In this document: positions 1 through 27,207 of the stretch, piece after piece
How positions within the stretch are numbered: position 1 is the stretch's first letter
How the letters are laid out: each line of letters begins with the position of its first letter
Source of the DNA: Monarcha castaneiventris obscurior
Taxonomy: Eukaryota; Chordata; Aves; Passeriformes; Monarchidae
Assembly (NCBI GenBank): GCA_026261815.1
Contig: JAMPIT010000354.1
Coordinates: 868,001 to 932,000, forward strand
DNA length: 64,000 nt
Direction of reading: 5' to 3'
The notes under the pieces: generated by a model
What the model was told of the DNA's origin: nothing
What the model saw: the letters and a program-made list of their open reading frames with translations, nothing else
Database searches by the model: none
Position numbers and translations under genes: made by a program

Positions 1-81
1 GCCCTGACCCCGGAATCTGTCCCCAGAGTCATGTTCTGCCTTCCTGCACCAGGCTGGGTTTGGGGAACAAGGGGGTGTCAC

Positions 82-3000
82 CTGCAGAGGTGGCGGAAAA
101 GGACCTTCATGGTGTCATGGTGGGCGGGTGGCAGGGACAGCACCAGGTCCCGCATGCAGCGGCCCCGCAGGGACAGGTCCTGTATCTCTGCCAGGGAGGG
201 AGGGCACGGTGGAGGCTGGCTCCGGTGGCCACAGCATCCCTGTCCCCACCTCCATCCCCATCCTCATCCCATCCTCGTCTCCATCCCCATCCCATCCTTG
301 TCCCCATCCTCATCCCATCTCCCTCACCACCCCCTGTCCCAGTTCCTTCTCCATTCCCATCCCATTTCTATCTCATTCCTGTCCCCAGCCCCATCCTTAC
401 ACCCTTCCCCACCCCATCACTGTTCCATCCCAGCTCCCATCCTTTTCTCCATCCCATCCCATCCCATCCCATCCCATCCCATCCCATCCCATCCCATCCC
501 ATCCCATCCCATCCCATCCCATCCCATCCCATCCCATCTCATCCCCTGTCCCTGTCCCTGTCCCTCACTGATGGCAGCGATGAACTTGTCAAAGTGGCTG
601 AACGGGACGAGTGGCTCCGGCAGCTCCCGCAGGAAGAGCTTCAGCGCCCCAGTGACAACGTGGATGTCCTCCCAGCGCCCGTCATCCAGGTCCAGCTGCT
701 CGTCTGGGGATGGGGCAGCACCTCAGCTGTGTCCAGAGCCCCAGGGATGGGTCGGGGTCCCTGGCTGCCCCCTCCCCAACCACAGCCCTGTCCCTCTGCC
801 CCTCGAGGGGGGTTATTGTCCCCCACTGTCACCGCGGGTGACCGTACCGTGCTCCACCTTGTAGCGCAGTTTCTGGATGGTGGCCAGGTTGCCACTGACC
901 CGGTACAGCCCGTCAATGTCCAGACCTGGGCAGATGGAGATGGGGGAAAGCTCCCAGTTAAACAATCCACACTGGGATGGGACATCAGGCACTCTTGAGG
1001 GAACTCTGGGTCCCCATGTGTCCCTGCTGTCCCCTGCAGAATGCCCACAGCCATGTGGCACACGATGACAGCGACCAGTGCAGCGGCCAGCACCAGGATT
1101 CCAAGGAAAACCCGAGCATCCCATGTAGGCTGTCCCCAGAGCTGTCCCCCTGCCAGTGCCCCAGGCTGTCCCTGCCCCCATGGTGGTACCTCTCCTCTCC
1201 ACGGTCTGGATGCACTGCAGGACGAAGTGTGGCACTGTCCCCCGCTCCCGCTCACATAGCGCCAGCAGCGAGCAGCCAAAAACCTGGTCTGGGAACACAG
1301 CGGGGACATGAGCACGGCCAGGGGACACCAGGAGGGTGGTTAGTGCGGGACAGGGTTGAGGAGAGGGTCCTGTTCCCTTAGGAGTGTGCCACCGGGGCGG
1401 CTGGAGGTGATGGGACACGCCCGAGCCCATCACCAAGATGTTGGGTCAGGGCTGGGCTTGGTCACTCAGCCCGGTGTCCCAACTCCAGCCCTGGCTGTCC
1501 CCACCCACCCTCCAGCCTGAAGACATCCAGAGGGACTCAGCCCCATTCCAGCACCCACCCTTGATGGGCCCTACCCCAATACCCCATGCCAGGACTCACT
1601 CTGGCTTTACCCTCATCCCAGCACGTATCCTTGATCCAGCCCCATCCTGATCCAGTCTCATCCCAGCAATCCCCTTGATGTATCCCCATCCTGACACCCA
1701 GCCCTGATCCATCCCCGTCCCGGCCCCCCATCCCAGCACCCCCCGACCCAGCCTCCCCACACCCACCCTTGATGTAGCCCCTCTCCCGCAGGGACTGCAG
1801 CGTCGGCCGCCTCTGCAGGAACTTGCGGAGTTTGTTCCGGACTCTGCTGGTGTCACTCTCGGCACTGCCCGTCACCTGCCCGGCGGCTGGCGGGGACATG
1901 GCACAGGTCAGCACCGCCCCGAGGCACCGACCGGGGCGCTCCTGGCTTGTCCTGGCCCTGGGGACCCCGCAGGGTGGGCGGCTCTGCCGGGACCCCGTGC
2001 CCACCCCGGGTGCTGCTGCTCACCTGCCCTCCTCTCCTCGCCGCCCCCCAGTTTCTCCCGGGAGCCGAATTCAGCCCGAATTTCGGCATCCTCCTCTCCG
2101 GGGATGTAGGAGCCCTAAGGAAGGGGCACCGTGAGACGCCGGGGCCCGTCCCCGGGGTGGCCGCGGGGCGGGGCGGGGGGCCCTGCTCACCCTCCGGCCG
2201 ATGCTGTCGGCGATGGCCCGGTGCCAGGCGGTGATGATCTGTTCCGAGTCGTGCTGGATGAGGAATTCCGAGCCCTCCCGCGTCCTCAGCTGCCGGAGCA
2301 AGAGGCAAAGGTCAGGGAAAGGGCACAGGGCTGCCGCAACCATGCGGATTTGGGAAGCAGGATGTGGCTGAGCCCGGCGCCAACTCCGGTGACACCAAAG
2401 GGTGCCGTCCACCTGGGAGCTGGAGCGGCTGGAAACCTCCTCCCTGTGCAAAGCCCGAGTGGAAAAACCCCTCTGGGGACCAGGATGTCCCTTGGTGACC
2501 CCTCCGTGCCCATCAGGACAGGACAGTGACCGGCAGTGCAGTGTGTCCCCATGCTCTCACCCCGGCATATCCCCAGGGTCCCCACTTCCTGCACGCCTGC
2601 CGGGATGAGCTGGGCAGGTGTGGCATTGCCCTGTGGATGACGTGTGGACCATGGGGTGTGACCAGGTTCCCTCCTCCTGTCACCTGCTCACCTCCAGGAC
2701 ATTCTTCTTGCTGGACTTTTCCCTGCCGGCCCAGGTGAGGGTGGCCCCGCGCAGCTCCACCGTGTGCTCGGGGGTGGTCAGGGTGCTGGGGTGCCTCTGT
2801 GGGGACAAGGGGATGAAGATGGCACCTGCCCAGAGGGGATGGGGACAGGGACACCGGGATCCTGCTGGGGGGTGTGGGCTGCCCTCCTCCAGAACGGCAA
2901 GATTGCCAGATGTCCTCTGTGGGACCCCTCTGTCCCTTCCCACCACCCCTCTGTGGGATGTCTCAGGACCAGGACGTGCGGCTGCCGTGGTGGGGTGAGG

Positions 3001-6000
3001 GTCACGGCCATCAGCTTGGGGACAGCCAGGCCCTAGGGCTGCCATCACCTCAAGGGGCATTCTCAGCCCTCCCCAGGGACCCCGGGGAGCTCCAGCTTTG
3101 GGGTCCCTCTCAGTGACACTGCAGGAAGGGAGAGAGTGGCTGCCCCCAAGGAAGAGATTTTGCAGGGGAGAGCATCAGACCCACTGGTTCTCCTCATGCC
3201 CTGGGTTTTGGGGTGCTTTGGCCCCAGTCCCCTTCCCCCAAGAGCCTCTGCACCTCCAGAGAGAGCCCTGGACTCCCGAGGTGAGGCCAGCACTGCATCT
3301 CCCCCAGCTGTGGGTCCCCTGTCTTCCTCCCCCGCTGCTGTCGCCGCAGGGCATTGCAAAACCCATGGCAACTTCTGCATCCGGCGGCGGCTGCTGGGCA
3401 CTGGGGGGGGACTGGGACTGGCACTGCTTCCTCCTGCTGGCTCCCACCAGCTCTGGGTGCCCCACAACTGGTACCCCTGGGGGGAGTGTGTGTGTGTGTG
3501 CCGGGGGGCAAGAGGACATGTCCCAGTGCTGGGGGTCCCTGTGCAGGGCACCTGCCCTGGCCTGGGGGTCCTGGTCCCATCCTTCCCTGCTGATCCCCCT
3601 ACAGTGCCAGGGGTCCTGTTTGTGGGTGCTGGCCCTGTCCCCTGGATGTCAGCCCCACCCTATGGGTGCTGGTTCCATCCTGCAGGCTTCGACTCCATCC
3701 TGTGGATCCTTGACCTGTCCTACAGATGCTGGTCCTATCCTGCAGATGCTGGCCCCATTCTGTGGGTGCTGGCCATGGTCCCCCTCCCCTAAGAGCCCCT
3801 GCACCCCCTAGACAGAGCCCTGAACCCCCACCCCAGAGGTGAGGCCAGCACTGTGTTATCCATGGGTGCCTGCCCCTACCCTACACGTGTTGGCTGCATC
3901 CTGTGAGTCCTTGCCCTGTCCCATGGGTGCTGGCCCTGCCCCATGGGTGCTGGCCCAGTCCCATGGGTTCTGGTCCCACCCTACCAGAGCTGCCCTGCCC
4001 TGAGGCCACTGGAGCTCTCACCAAGGCACTGGCAGCCGAGTGCTTGGAGTCCTTGAAGAAGGTGAGGATTCCCCCTTCCAGCACTGTCCAGGAGGAGCTC
4101 CAGTTCTTCCTGGGGAGCAGAACAGGGGTCACACAGTGGGATAGCACAGCCCCTCCACCCTCCTGGACCCCTGTCTCCAGTGGCAGGGGACACCAGCATG
4201 TTCTTACCGGAGCCGCTTCCCTCTGTCCAGCGTCTTGGTCCGGTTGAGCACCCCGGCTTTTTCGAGGCTTTTAAACTGGAAAGTAAAGGTGGGGGTGTCA
4301 AATTTGCCCCCTGCTCTCCCCGGTGCCAGGGTGGGGGCAGGCTGGGTGCCCCTCACTGGGTGCTCACCTTCTCCTCCTTGCTGCCCGCTGCCGGTGACAC
4401 GGTGCCGTGCCAGGCCAAGAGCCCGCTGTCCTGGCTGGAGCCGCTGCTAGCCCGCTCATGGCGGCTGCCCGATGGCACCTGGGCAGGGAGGGGTCAGGTG
4501 AGGCCCGAGGTGCCCCTGCCAGGAGAGGGCTGGGCTGTGCACCCACGGCACCCCAGAACCCCTGCAGTCCCTGCTCTGGGGGCTTGTGAGGCTGTTTATC
4601 CCTGGCAGTCACCCCATCTGCATCTTTGTCCCTGATCCTGTCCCCATCCCCACTGCTGTCCCTGTCCTTGTCTGTAACCCATCCCTGTCCTCATCCCAGT
4701 TCCTATCCTTGTGCTCATTCCTCTTCCATTCCCTGTCCCTTTCCCTGTCCCCATGCCCATCCTCAACCCTGTCCCAATCCCTGTTCCCATCCTTATCCCG
4801 TACCGTGTCAGGGGCGAAGTGCTCGGGGTAGAACACGATTCCCTCGGGGTGGCTGTGCCTGTACCAGCCTGGGGGTGAGCCCAGCTCCTCAGAGCGCCTC
4901 GGGGACAGGCAGAGAGAGGCCCCCTGATCGTAGGAGCCCACAGGCGAATAGTCCTCCTCGGGATAACACTCCAGCTCATCTGGAGACAGGTCAGGATAAT
5001 CCGTTTCTGGAGTGGGTGGCTGGAGAGAAGAGACAGGTCAAGATCTTGTGCTCTGCCAAGAGATCTGCATCCCTGTGTGGGTCGCCCAGGTGGGGGCTGC
5101 CCCATCTCCATCATCTCCATCTCCATTCTCATTCCCATTTCCATCTCCATCTCAATCCCAGTATCCATTCCCATCTCCATCTGCACCTTCATCTTCATTC
5201 CCATCCTTGTCTCCCATCTCCAACTTCATCCCTGTCTCCACCTCCATCCCATCCCTGTTTCCATCTCCATTCCACTCCATTTCTACATCCCTGAATCTGT
5301 TCCCATCTCAACCTTCTTTTGTCTTCATCTCCATTCCCCATCTCCACCTTTGTCTCCATCTTCATCTCCATTGCATCTCCCATCCTTTCTCAATCTTCAT
5401 CTCTGCCTCCATTTTCATCCTATCCTTGTTTCCATCTGCATTCTCATCCCTTCCTCCACCCCTGTATCCATACCCGTGTTCATCTTCATGTCTTCATCTC
5501 CATTCCCATCTGTCTCAATCTGTTTCCATCTCCATTTCAGTCTCCATCTCCACTGCATATCCCACCCCTTTCTCAATCCCGATCTCCGTCTCTGTCTCCA
5601 TTTCCATCCCATCCCTTTTTCATCTCCATTCCCATCCCTGTCTCCCCCCCATCCCAAGCCCATCCCCGCGCCTCGCTGGGTGCTCACCCTCTGCTCCATG
5701 GGGCCGTACCGCGTCCCCCCAGGGTGCATCTCCCGGGGGCTGCCTGTGTCTCCCGCAGTGGGGGGGTCCCACGACGTCTCACCTGTCACCGAATTATAGA
5801 AAAAAGTCTGTCCGCTTCCTTGGTCCACGTGCTGTTCCCACTCGGGAAGCTCCGGGCTGTGTGCGAGTGAGGAGGCAGGAGAGGCGGCGGGACTCACTCC
5901 ATCGGCCGCCTGCCCAAAAGGACAATCCCACGTGGTCTCACCCGTCACCGGGTTATAATAAAACAAATGTCCACTGTCCGTGTCCGTGTGGGTTTCCCAG

Positions 6001-9000
6001 TCCGACACGGAGCCACTGGGCTCCTCTGGGGCTGAGCTGGAGGCCGCGGCCTCTTCCCGCAGCTCCTGGATGTTGAGGTAGATGGGATCAGGTGTCTCCT
6101 CTGACTCCTTGTGTGCCTGGGGGGACACGGATGTGTCACTGCGGCAGCTGGGACGGCGCTCCCGGGATGGCCCCACTGTGGTGTCCAGGTGGCAGCTGGG
6201 TGAGAGGCCAAGGAGCCAGACTCTGCCCTGGCTGCTGGGTCACCCCCCTGCCTGGGCCCCCCAGAGCGTGGGGCAGGAGGTACTGGCGATGGGGTGTAGG
6301 TGGCTGGGAAGTGGAGAGGGTCACCCACAGCACCCAGAGTGGGGCAGGGAGCATCCACTGGCACAGGGATGAGCACATGGAGAGACATCGGGCCAGCACC
6401 TGTGTCACTGCTGCCCCTGTCACCTGCCGCTGGCAGCACCCTCACAGCCAGCACCACGTCACTGGCACCTGCATCGCCCACTGCGGGCAGCACCTGCAGC
6501 AGCACCCGCACCACCGGTGCCCGTGTCACTGCATCATCAGCACCTACAGCAGCACTCACATCATCAGCACCTACATCACTGATACTTGCATCACCTGCAG
6601 CAGCAGCACCCACATCATCAGCACTGCCATCACTGGTACCCATGTCACCCACATCATCAACAGCCGTGTCACCGGTACCCACTCATGCAGCACCTGCACC
6701 ACCTGCACCGTCCACAGCCACATCACTGGTACCTGCATCACCTGCTGTGTGCAGCACCCACATCATTGGCACCCAAACCATGAACACCCACAACCTCTGC
6801 ACCGGTATCTGTGGCACCAAAACCTCCAGCCTGCTCGTCCCCTGCATCCCCAGCCTCTGCTCCCACCTCCTCAGCACCAGCACCCCAAAACACACCTATC
6901 TCACCCACACTTGCACCCCAGCAGCCTCAACATCAGCACCCCAGGACACCTCCTGCCCCCACATCACCAATACCACCACCCTCATCACTTGTGCCCTGGG
7001 ACACTCCCAGCACTCTCATCACTTGTGCCCTGGGACACTTCCAGCACCCATAGCCTTGGCCTCCCCCGCAGAGCCGGATGCTGAACCAGACAGTCTCATC
7101 ACCGTATCCCAAAATAACATCCCCAGCACCAGTCTGGCTGACCCCCCGCCATGGGGCTGCTTGAGGTGGGGGGATGTGTCCTCTGGGACCAGGAGGGTGC
7201 TGCCAGCAGGAAAACCCCTCCTGGCACCCTTTGATCTCCCCAGTTTTACAGCCTGAGTCTCTCACTAATGGCTGTGGGGACAAAGGTCCCAGCCCCAGCC
7301 CTGCCCATCACCCCGAGGGAGGTGACAGTGGGTGCAGTGTCCTTGGGGACACCCTGGATCAGAGGGGGACAGCAGCTCGATGACACCCCCTCATCCTTCC
7401 CCCATCACCTCACAACCCCCCACCATGGTGAGCAGGGCCAGAAGCCACCGGGGGGCCACCCTCCTCCTGGGGACGAGGGACATGGAGCTGGCAATGGGGG
7501 ATCCCTGGCACGGAGCCCCCACCAGCACCTCTCTTTCCCCCATGGGTGCATCCCTGGGGGGGTTCTCACCCCCGGGGGGTTGGGTGCCCCTCCCTGCTTT
7601 GGGATGGGCATCGTGGCACCCACTGGTGCCCATAAATCCCCAGGGAAACCTAAGGGGGAGCTTGGGGAGGGGAGACCCCAAAACACCCCCCTGTCCCAAT
7701 GCTGGGTGCACCCTTGGGTGCTGCCTACCTTCCCCAAGTGCAGCAGCTGCAGCACCCTGCTCCGGGCCCGCTTCGGACCCCCCGGTGCCTGGTCACCCAT
7801 CGCGGTGACACCGGGTCAGCACTGGGGGCACCGGGGTGGGGACAGCCGTGGGGACACCGAGAGGCTCCGGTAACACCGCTGGCACCCTGAGCCGGGCCCT
7901 GCACCCGCCACTTCCTGCCGGGTTTGGGGAGCGGAAGAGACGCTCAGGGCGGAATTGGCTTCTCTGGGGGTTGTTGTCACCCGTCCCCCACAACCTGCCA
8001 CTCGTCACCCGCTCCAGCAAAGCCAAGGCCAAGCGAGCAGGAATAGCACTGGGATGATGCCGAGCAGGAATCACACTGGGATGATCCCCCCAAATTTTGG
8101 GTGGCCTGTCTGGTGTCACACTGCTCCGCCAAGACTGATCTGGGGCTGCTGTGTCCCCGCAACACCGGGATCATCCCATCCCATCCCACGGGTGGGGGGT
8201 GCACATGGTGGCAGGACCGAGGCCACCATGGTCCCGCCACGCCTGGTGCCAGATGGTTTTGGCATTGGTTGGATTTGGGCAGGGAAGGGGAATGCTCCCG
8301 TGGTGGCACTGGGGCTGGGGACTATGCTGGCTCACCCCCAGAGCAGGGTCGGTGGCTTTGGGTGTGCAAAGGGCACAGCTGGTGGCACAAGGTGTAAAAT
8401 GGGGTGAAAATGCGGTGGAAAATGGGGAAAATAGGGTGTAAAACACAGCCCCCCACCACCAACAGCCCATTTCCTTCAGCAACTCCCTCAGGCAGCACAA
8501 TCCCTCCAGCCCCCCTCGGGGGACACCCAGGCTTGGGGTGCTCCAGCTGCCTGGGGTTACTCCAAAGTGAGGTGCTCGGGGACAAGCGAGGAGGGGACAA
8601 GGTCGTGGGACCCACCCCTGTGCCGTCACTGTCTCACCCCGTGTACCCCAGCCCGTGTTGGTGGCAGGTGAGCAGCCGCGGGGGGAGAGCCCCACCCTCG
8701 GGTGCCCCCCGGGGGAGGGGCAGCCCAGGGGGCGCTGGGCAGGGCCCTTTGCTACTTACTGGTGTGGGGTGAGCGTGGGTTTGGGGTGTCGGGGCGCTGG
8801 CCTGTGTCGGGGTGCACCCAGCACCCACCTCGGTCCCTGGGTGCTGCGCCCAGGTGAGGCATCCGCCCCGGCAGGGAGGAGCTGCCGCGCTTCCCTGTTA
8901 ACCCCTTTCTGCCTCCTCTCATCCCGGGAACGCTCCGGGAACATGAGGGGGACACCCCAAAGCCCCTCTGGGTGGCACCGAATCCCCCCCCATCCAGGGA

Positions 9001-10085
9001 ACCACGGGGCTCTGGGGCTGGGAGAGCCCAGGGGTGCCCATGGCGGGGGGGGAACTGAGGCACGGGCAGGGGGCTGAGGGTGAAGGGTGTGCGGGGGGAT
9101 CTCAGTGCGGGGGGTCACTCACACCCCCGAGATGGTCAATTCTGGCAAACCCGTACGGGGGAGTCATCTGCAGGTTTGTCCCATGGGGTCAGCTGGGTGG
9201 GGGGTCCCAGTGGTGGCTGCGGTGCCGGGGTGTCACCCCACCGTGTGCTGGGGGCCACAGTGGGGGAACACGGCCACTGAATCAGCCGAGGGGTTCGGGC
9301 TCAACACGCCTACCCGCTAACCCCCCCCAGCGCAGCTTCTGGGGACAGCAGTGGGGATGTCAGCGTACCTGAGCCACGGGGCCGGCCCCCGGCCACCTCC
9401 TGGTCACGTCCCTGTCCTTGCCGGAGGCGCAGAGGGTCTCGGAGCGGCTCTTCCCGAGCGGGCGAGCGTGTCCTGGGGGGACCCCGCGTGCCCCCATGGC
9501 AGTGGCACCGCGTGGTGCTGGTGTCACCCGCGCCAGGTCATCCAGGGACTGCGAAGGTCTCACAGGCTCAGCGGGGTGCGCGGTCAGCCCCGGGAGGACC
9601 CGAAAAGAGCTGAGGGATGGCGGTGAGTCCCTCCTGGGCACCGAGTCCCTCTGAAACACCGAATCCTTCCTGGGCACCGAGTCCCTCCTGGGCACCGAGT
9701 CCCTCTGGAGCACCGAGTCCCTGCGGGGCACCGGGCACCCTCCTGTCGGCTCCCCCGGCTCGGCGGCGCCGATGAACCGATACTCGTAGGCTGGCGGGGG
9801 CTGAGGAACGAGCGTGGCCGGCTCTGTGGCAGCATGTCCCGATGGCGGCGGGTCAAGCGGGGCTGGGGCGGCGATGGGCGGCAGCTCCTTGACGTACTGG
9901 GCCGGGATGTAGAAGGGCCGGGTGTCCCCGCTCCTGCGGACGTGCCACCAGTGCGGGTTGGTGCGTTTGAGCAGGACATAGCGCTCGTTGGGTTTGATGG
10001 ACACCAAAGTGCCGTCCTTGGCGCGGTACTCGAAGCCGTACTCCACCAGCACCAGCGCCTCCTCCGCCGGCTCCGCCGCCTCCAT
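82..10085 (-). CDS. ARHGAP27: ARHGAP27, Rho GTPase-activating protein 27 (3' end outside window)
   Basis: Switches off Rho-family GTPases (Rac1/Cdc42 in the mammalian orthologue) and is linked to endocytosis. Coding exons read on the minus strand: 10085-9369, 6116-5688, 5019-4804, 4478-4368, 4275-4208, 4109-4022, 2796-2692, 2289-2191, 2114-2024, 1886-1767, 1288-1190, 925-848, 703-569, 187-82. All junctions are GT-AG and phases join without a stop, giving about 820 visible residues. Domains: SH3 (about 7-75, with HWWHVRR and FYIPAQYV), a proline/serine linker, WW1 (W279) and WW2 (W332), a PH domain (about 496-608, with SSSWTVLEGGILTFF), and RhoGAP from about 682 with the arginine finger in GLYRVSGN (R723). 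The final exon(s), roughly 70 residues by family length, lie left of base 1. The start is ATG at 10085, just inside an exon whose acceptor is at 10105. PLEKHM1 lies upstream on the same strand, as in mammals. Confidence 0.93.
446..538. repeat. CCCAT pentanucleotide microsatellite
   Basis: About 18 near-perfect copies of CCCAT/ATCCC lie in the ARHGAP27 intron between the exons at 82-187 and 569-703. The flanking 230-445 is the same motif in degenerate form. Reading frames through it are open only because a 5-base unit without stops is repeated. Confidence 0.95.
1530..1745. repeat. degenerate pyrimidine-rich CATCC repeat
   Basis: Intronic stretch between the ARHGAP27 exons 1190-1288 and 1767-1886. 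It is built from loosely repeated 'ccccatcccagca' and 'ccttgat' phrases. No gene is seen in it. Confidence 0.6.
3590..3985. repeat. minisatellite of 'tgggtgctggccctgtccc'-like units
   Basis: Roughly 20-base units built around 'gggtgctgg' and 'cctgtccca' repeat imperfectly in the ARHGAP27 intron between the exons at 2692-2796 and 4022-4109. The left part of the same intron (2,800-3,590) is non-repetitive apart from a short GT run near 3,486. I see no exon in it. Confidence 0.7.
4610..4800. repeat. pyrimidine-rich CTGTCCCCATCC repeat
   Basis: Degenerate C/T-rich intronic repeat between the ARHGAP27 exons 4368-4478 and 4804-5019. The motif is 'ctgtcc(c/t)catcc'. Confidence 0.7.
5100..5660. repeat. 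CCATCT-type polypyrimidine minisatellite
   Basis: About 560 bases of 'ccatctccatt' units with strong C/T bias on the plus strand, between the ARHGAP27 exons at 4804-5019 and 5688-6116. It produces long open frames on both strands that encode only Ser/Pro/Ile or Met/Glu/Trp repeats, so these are not genes. Confidence 0.85.
6380..7060. repeat. CATCA/CAGCACC intronic minisatellite
   Basis: Imperfect 12-18-base units ('cacatcatcagcacc', 'cactggtacc') run for nearly 700 bases in the large ARHGAP27 intron. A near-exact 32-base duplication ('actcatcacttgtgcc...') occurs at about 6,979-7,045. Confidence 0.75.
7729..7800 (-). CDS. ARHGAP27: candidate alternative first coding exon of ARHGAP27 (SH3-less isoform)
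   Basis: ATG at 7800 opens exactly 24 codons, rich in Arg, Lys and Leu. They end at a consensus donor (AAG then GTAGGC at 7728). The exon ends in phase 0, and the next downstream acceptor (exon 6116-5688) also takes phase 0, so splicing would stay in frame and skip the SH3 exon. Mammalian ARHGAP27 is known to have shorter isoforms with different N termini. There is no homology support for this particular peptide, so it remains a prediction from start, donor and phase agreement. Confidence 0.4.
9623..9740 (-). repeat. 18-bp in-frame tandem repeat in the ARHGAP27 SH3 exon
   Basis: Six consecutive hexapeptides of the form (R/K)DSVxx, such as RDSVLQ, RDSVPR, RDSVPR and KDSVFQ, are encoded by 18-bp units. 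They sit in the linker after the SH3 domain. Several contain RRDS, which fits basophilic kinase consensus (Arg at -3 and -2). Confidence 0.9.
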
Positions 10086-10690
10086 GGCCTCCCGGCGCCT
10101 CCGCCTGCGGGACACGGGGCAGGGAAAGGGTGACGGCAGCGCCCAACCCCTCCTGGGGCGAGGATCCCCCAGCTCAGCTCCCTCGGGGTCCCCGCTGAGC
10201 TCCAGCCCTACGCGGCCGCTCCGCAAACCGCCCGAACCTGCTGGAACAGCCCTGGGGTCACCGCCACCATCCTTGCCACCATGCCCGAGACCCCAAAGCC
10301 ACCGAGCCCCAAGCTGCTGAGCCCCCGAGCCCCCAGAGCCCCGGGGCCCCGCTCTCACCTGCGGCCGGCGCTGGGGCGGGTGCGCGCCCGCGGGTGCCGC
10401 TCGTGCCCGCGCCGGGCTGGTCCCGACTCGCCCGGTTTCCGCCGCCGCCTCGACGAGAGACGGGGCCGGGCTCCGCGGCCGGGTGGGTGCCCGGCCCCCG
10501 GCTGCAGCACAGGGCTGTGGGGCGCGTTTCCTCCCCTCGGCGGGCGGGAACGGACGCTGGCGGAGGGGACCCGCTGTCGCCCGACGAGGAAACGGCTCCT
10601 CGGGAGGTTCCTGCCGCAGGAAGGGCCCAGCCCCGCGGCTCAGCCGGGATCTGCGCTGCTGCCGGATCTGGCACGGCCTCCCTGGGCAGT
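10086..10690 (-). promoter_or_regulatory. ARHGAP27: ARHGAP27 CpG-rich promoter and non-coding first exon
   Basis: A dense CpG segment. The coding exon starts just after an acceptor at 10105. A matching consensus donor (CCGCAG then GTGAGAGC) at 10358 implies a non-coding exon from 10359 up to an undefined start in the CpG island, near 10,450-10,680. The long open frame running from 9360 to 11054 passes through this promoter and is not all coding. Confidence 0.65.
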
Positions 10691-11094
10691 GGGATGGGGA
10701 CCCCATTAGGGGGGCCCCATGGGAGCTGTTCGGTCCCGGGTTTTGTCCCCACACACCCCACGGAGTTCTGCGGTGTTGGTGGGCACACCCGAAGTCCTCC
10801 CGGCACACGGGCAGCAGGGAAAACAACGATGGGAGAGGCTGACACCAGTGGGGAGCAGACGGGAAGAAAAATGGGGCAAGGGTCCCCCAACCAGTTGCCC
10901 AAGCAAAACTCTGGAGTATGGAGGATAGGCAGGGAGGATGGGGGATGGGCAGGGAGGATGGAGGACAGAGGACAAGGGACAGGCAGCAATCCCCATTCCC
11001 ATCCCTCTTCCCACAGAGACACCGTGTCAGGTTCAACCTGTGATTTGGTCCCACTGCAGAGAAGCAAACCCAGAAATCGCTTCCCTTGTTGTTA
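10691..11094. other. intergenic spacer ARHGAP27 / PLEKHM1
   Basis: A short gap between the ARHGAP27 promoter and the 3' end of PLEKHM1. It includes a small GGGAGGATGG repeat at about 10,920-10,975. I see no gene in it. Confidence 0.6.
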
Positions 11095-11725
11095 AATAGA
11101 CTTTAATTATTTTTGTGTGGGGAGGGGTTAAAGGAAAATAAAACTTCTCCCAAGGATGAGCAGCAGCAGGTGGGGGGAGCAGCCCGGCTCTCCCCGGCGG
11201 CCACGGCACTGGCTGGGCTCTGAGCGGGAGATGCTCGGGGCACCCACGGTCCTCCCGGGGCGCGCAGGTCCCTAAAGGCACAAGTGTCACTTTGTCCCCT
11301 CCCTGCGCGGCTCCATCACCCAGAGCAGCCCAGTTGTGCAAAACCCCCATGTAAAAAAATACCAGTTTTCAGTATTGAACATCCTAAAAAACTAGAGCTT
11401 TGATCAATGTCAGTTCTCCACACCCTTGATTGGAATTCTGGGATGACACCCTGGAGAGCCGCTGGGTTCCACTGGGAGGGGACATTGGCACCAGGAGGGT
11501 GACAGGGAACAGCACCCGGTTAGTGTGAAGGGGGATGGAGTTTTCCACCCGCCTCGTTCGGCCCTGGGTGGGCAGAGGGTCCCTCCGCGGGGCAAGAGCA
11601 CCCACCCCACATTGTCCCTGTCCCCAGGGCAGGGCCAGGCGCAGGATGGGCTCTCAGGCAGGGGGGTTCTGCTCTGTCCCTCCCGCCATCCCCATCCCAA
11701 GGGCAGTGTCGAGGGCAGTGCCAGG
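11095..11725 (-). other. PLEKHM1: PLEKHM1 3' UTR with poly(A) signal
   Basis: Follows the TAG at 11726-11728. On the minus strand an ATTAAA variant signal lies at 11102-11107 next to an A/T-rich stretch, a plausible cleavage region. The UTR end is inferred, not seen. Confidence 0.55.

Positions 11726-27207
<15,482 letters not shown>

Larger units (their letters stand above)
6117..9368 (-). other. ARHGAP27 intron between SH3 exon and WW exon
   Basis: A 3.25-kb intron. It holds the CATCA minisatellite (6,380-7,060), a candidate alternative first exon (7,729-7,800) with GC-rich sequence upstream of it, and otherwise unique G/C-rich sequence. I saw no further exon with a recognisable domain. Confidence 0.7.

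Noticed and set aside
5012..6076. 354-codon plus-strand frame, and 240- and 183-codon neighbours
   Set aside because: Encoded by the CCATCT polypyrimidine repeat and by the antisense of the ARHGAP27 WW exon. Low-complexity Ser/Pro/Ile only.
9360..11054. One 564-codon ARHGAP27 frame starting at 11054
   Set aside because: The part upstream of 10085 runs through a splice acceptor and the CpG promoter. Homology to the family begins at the ATG at 10085.
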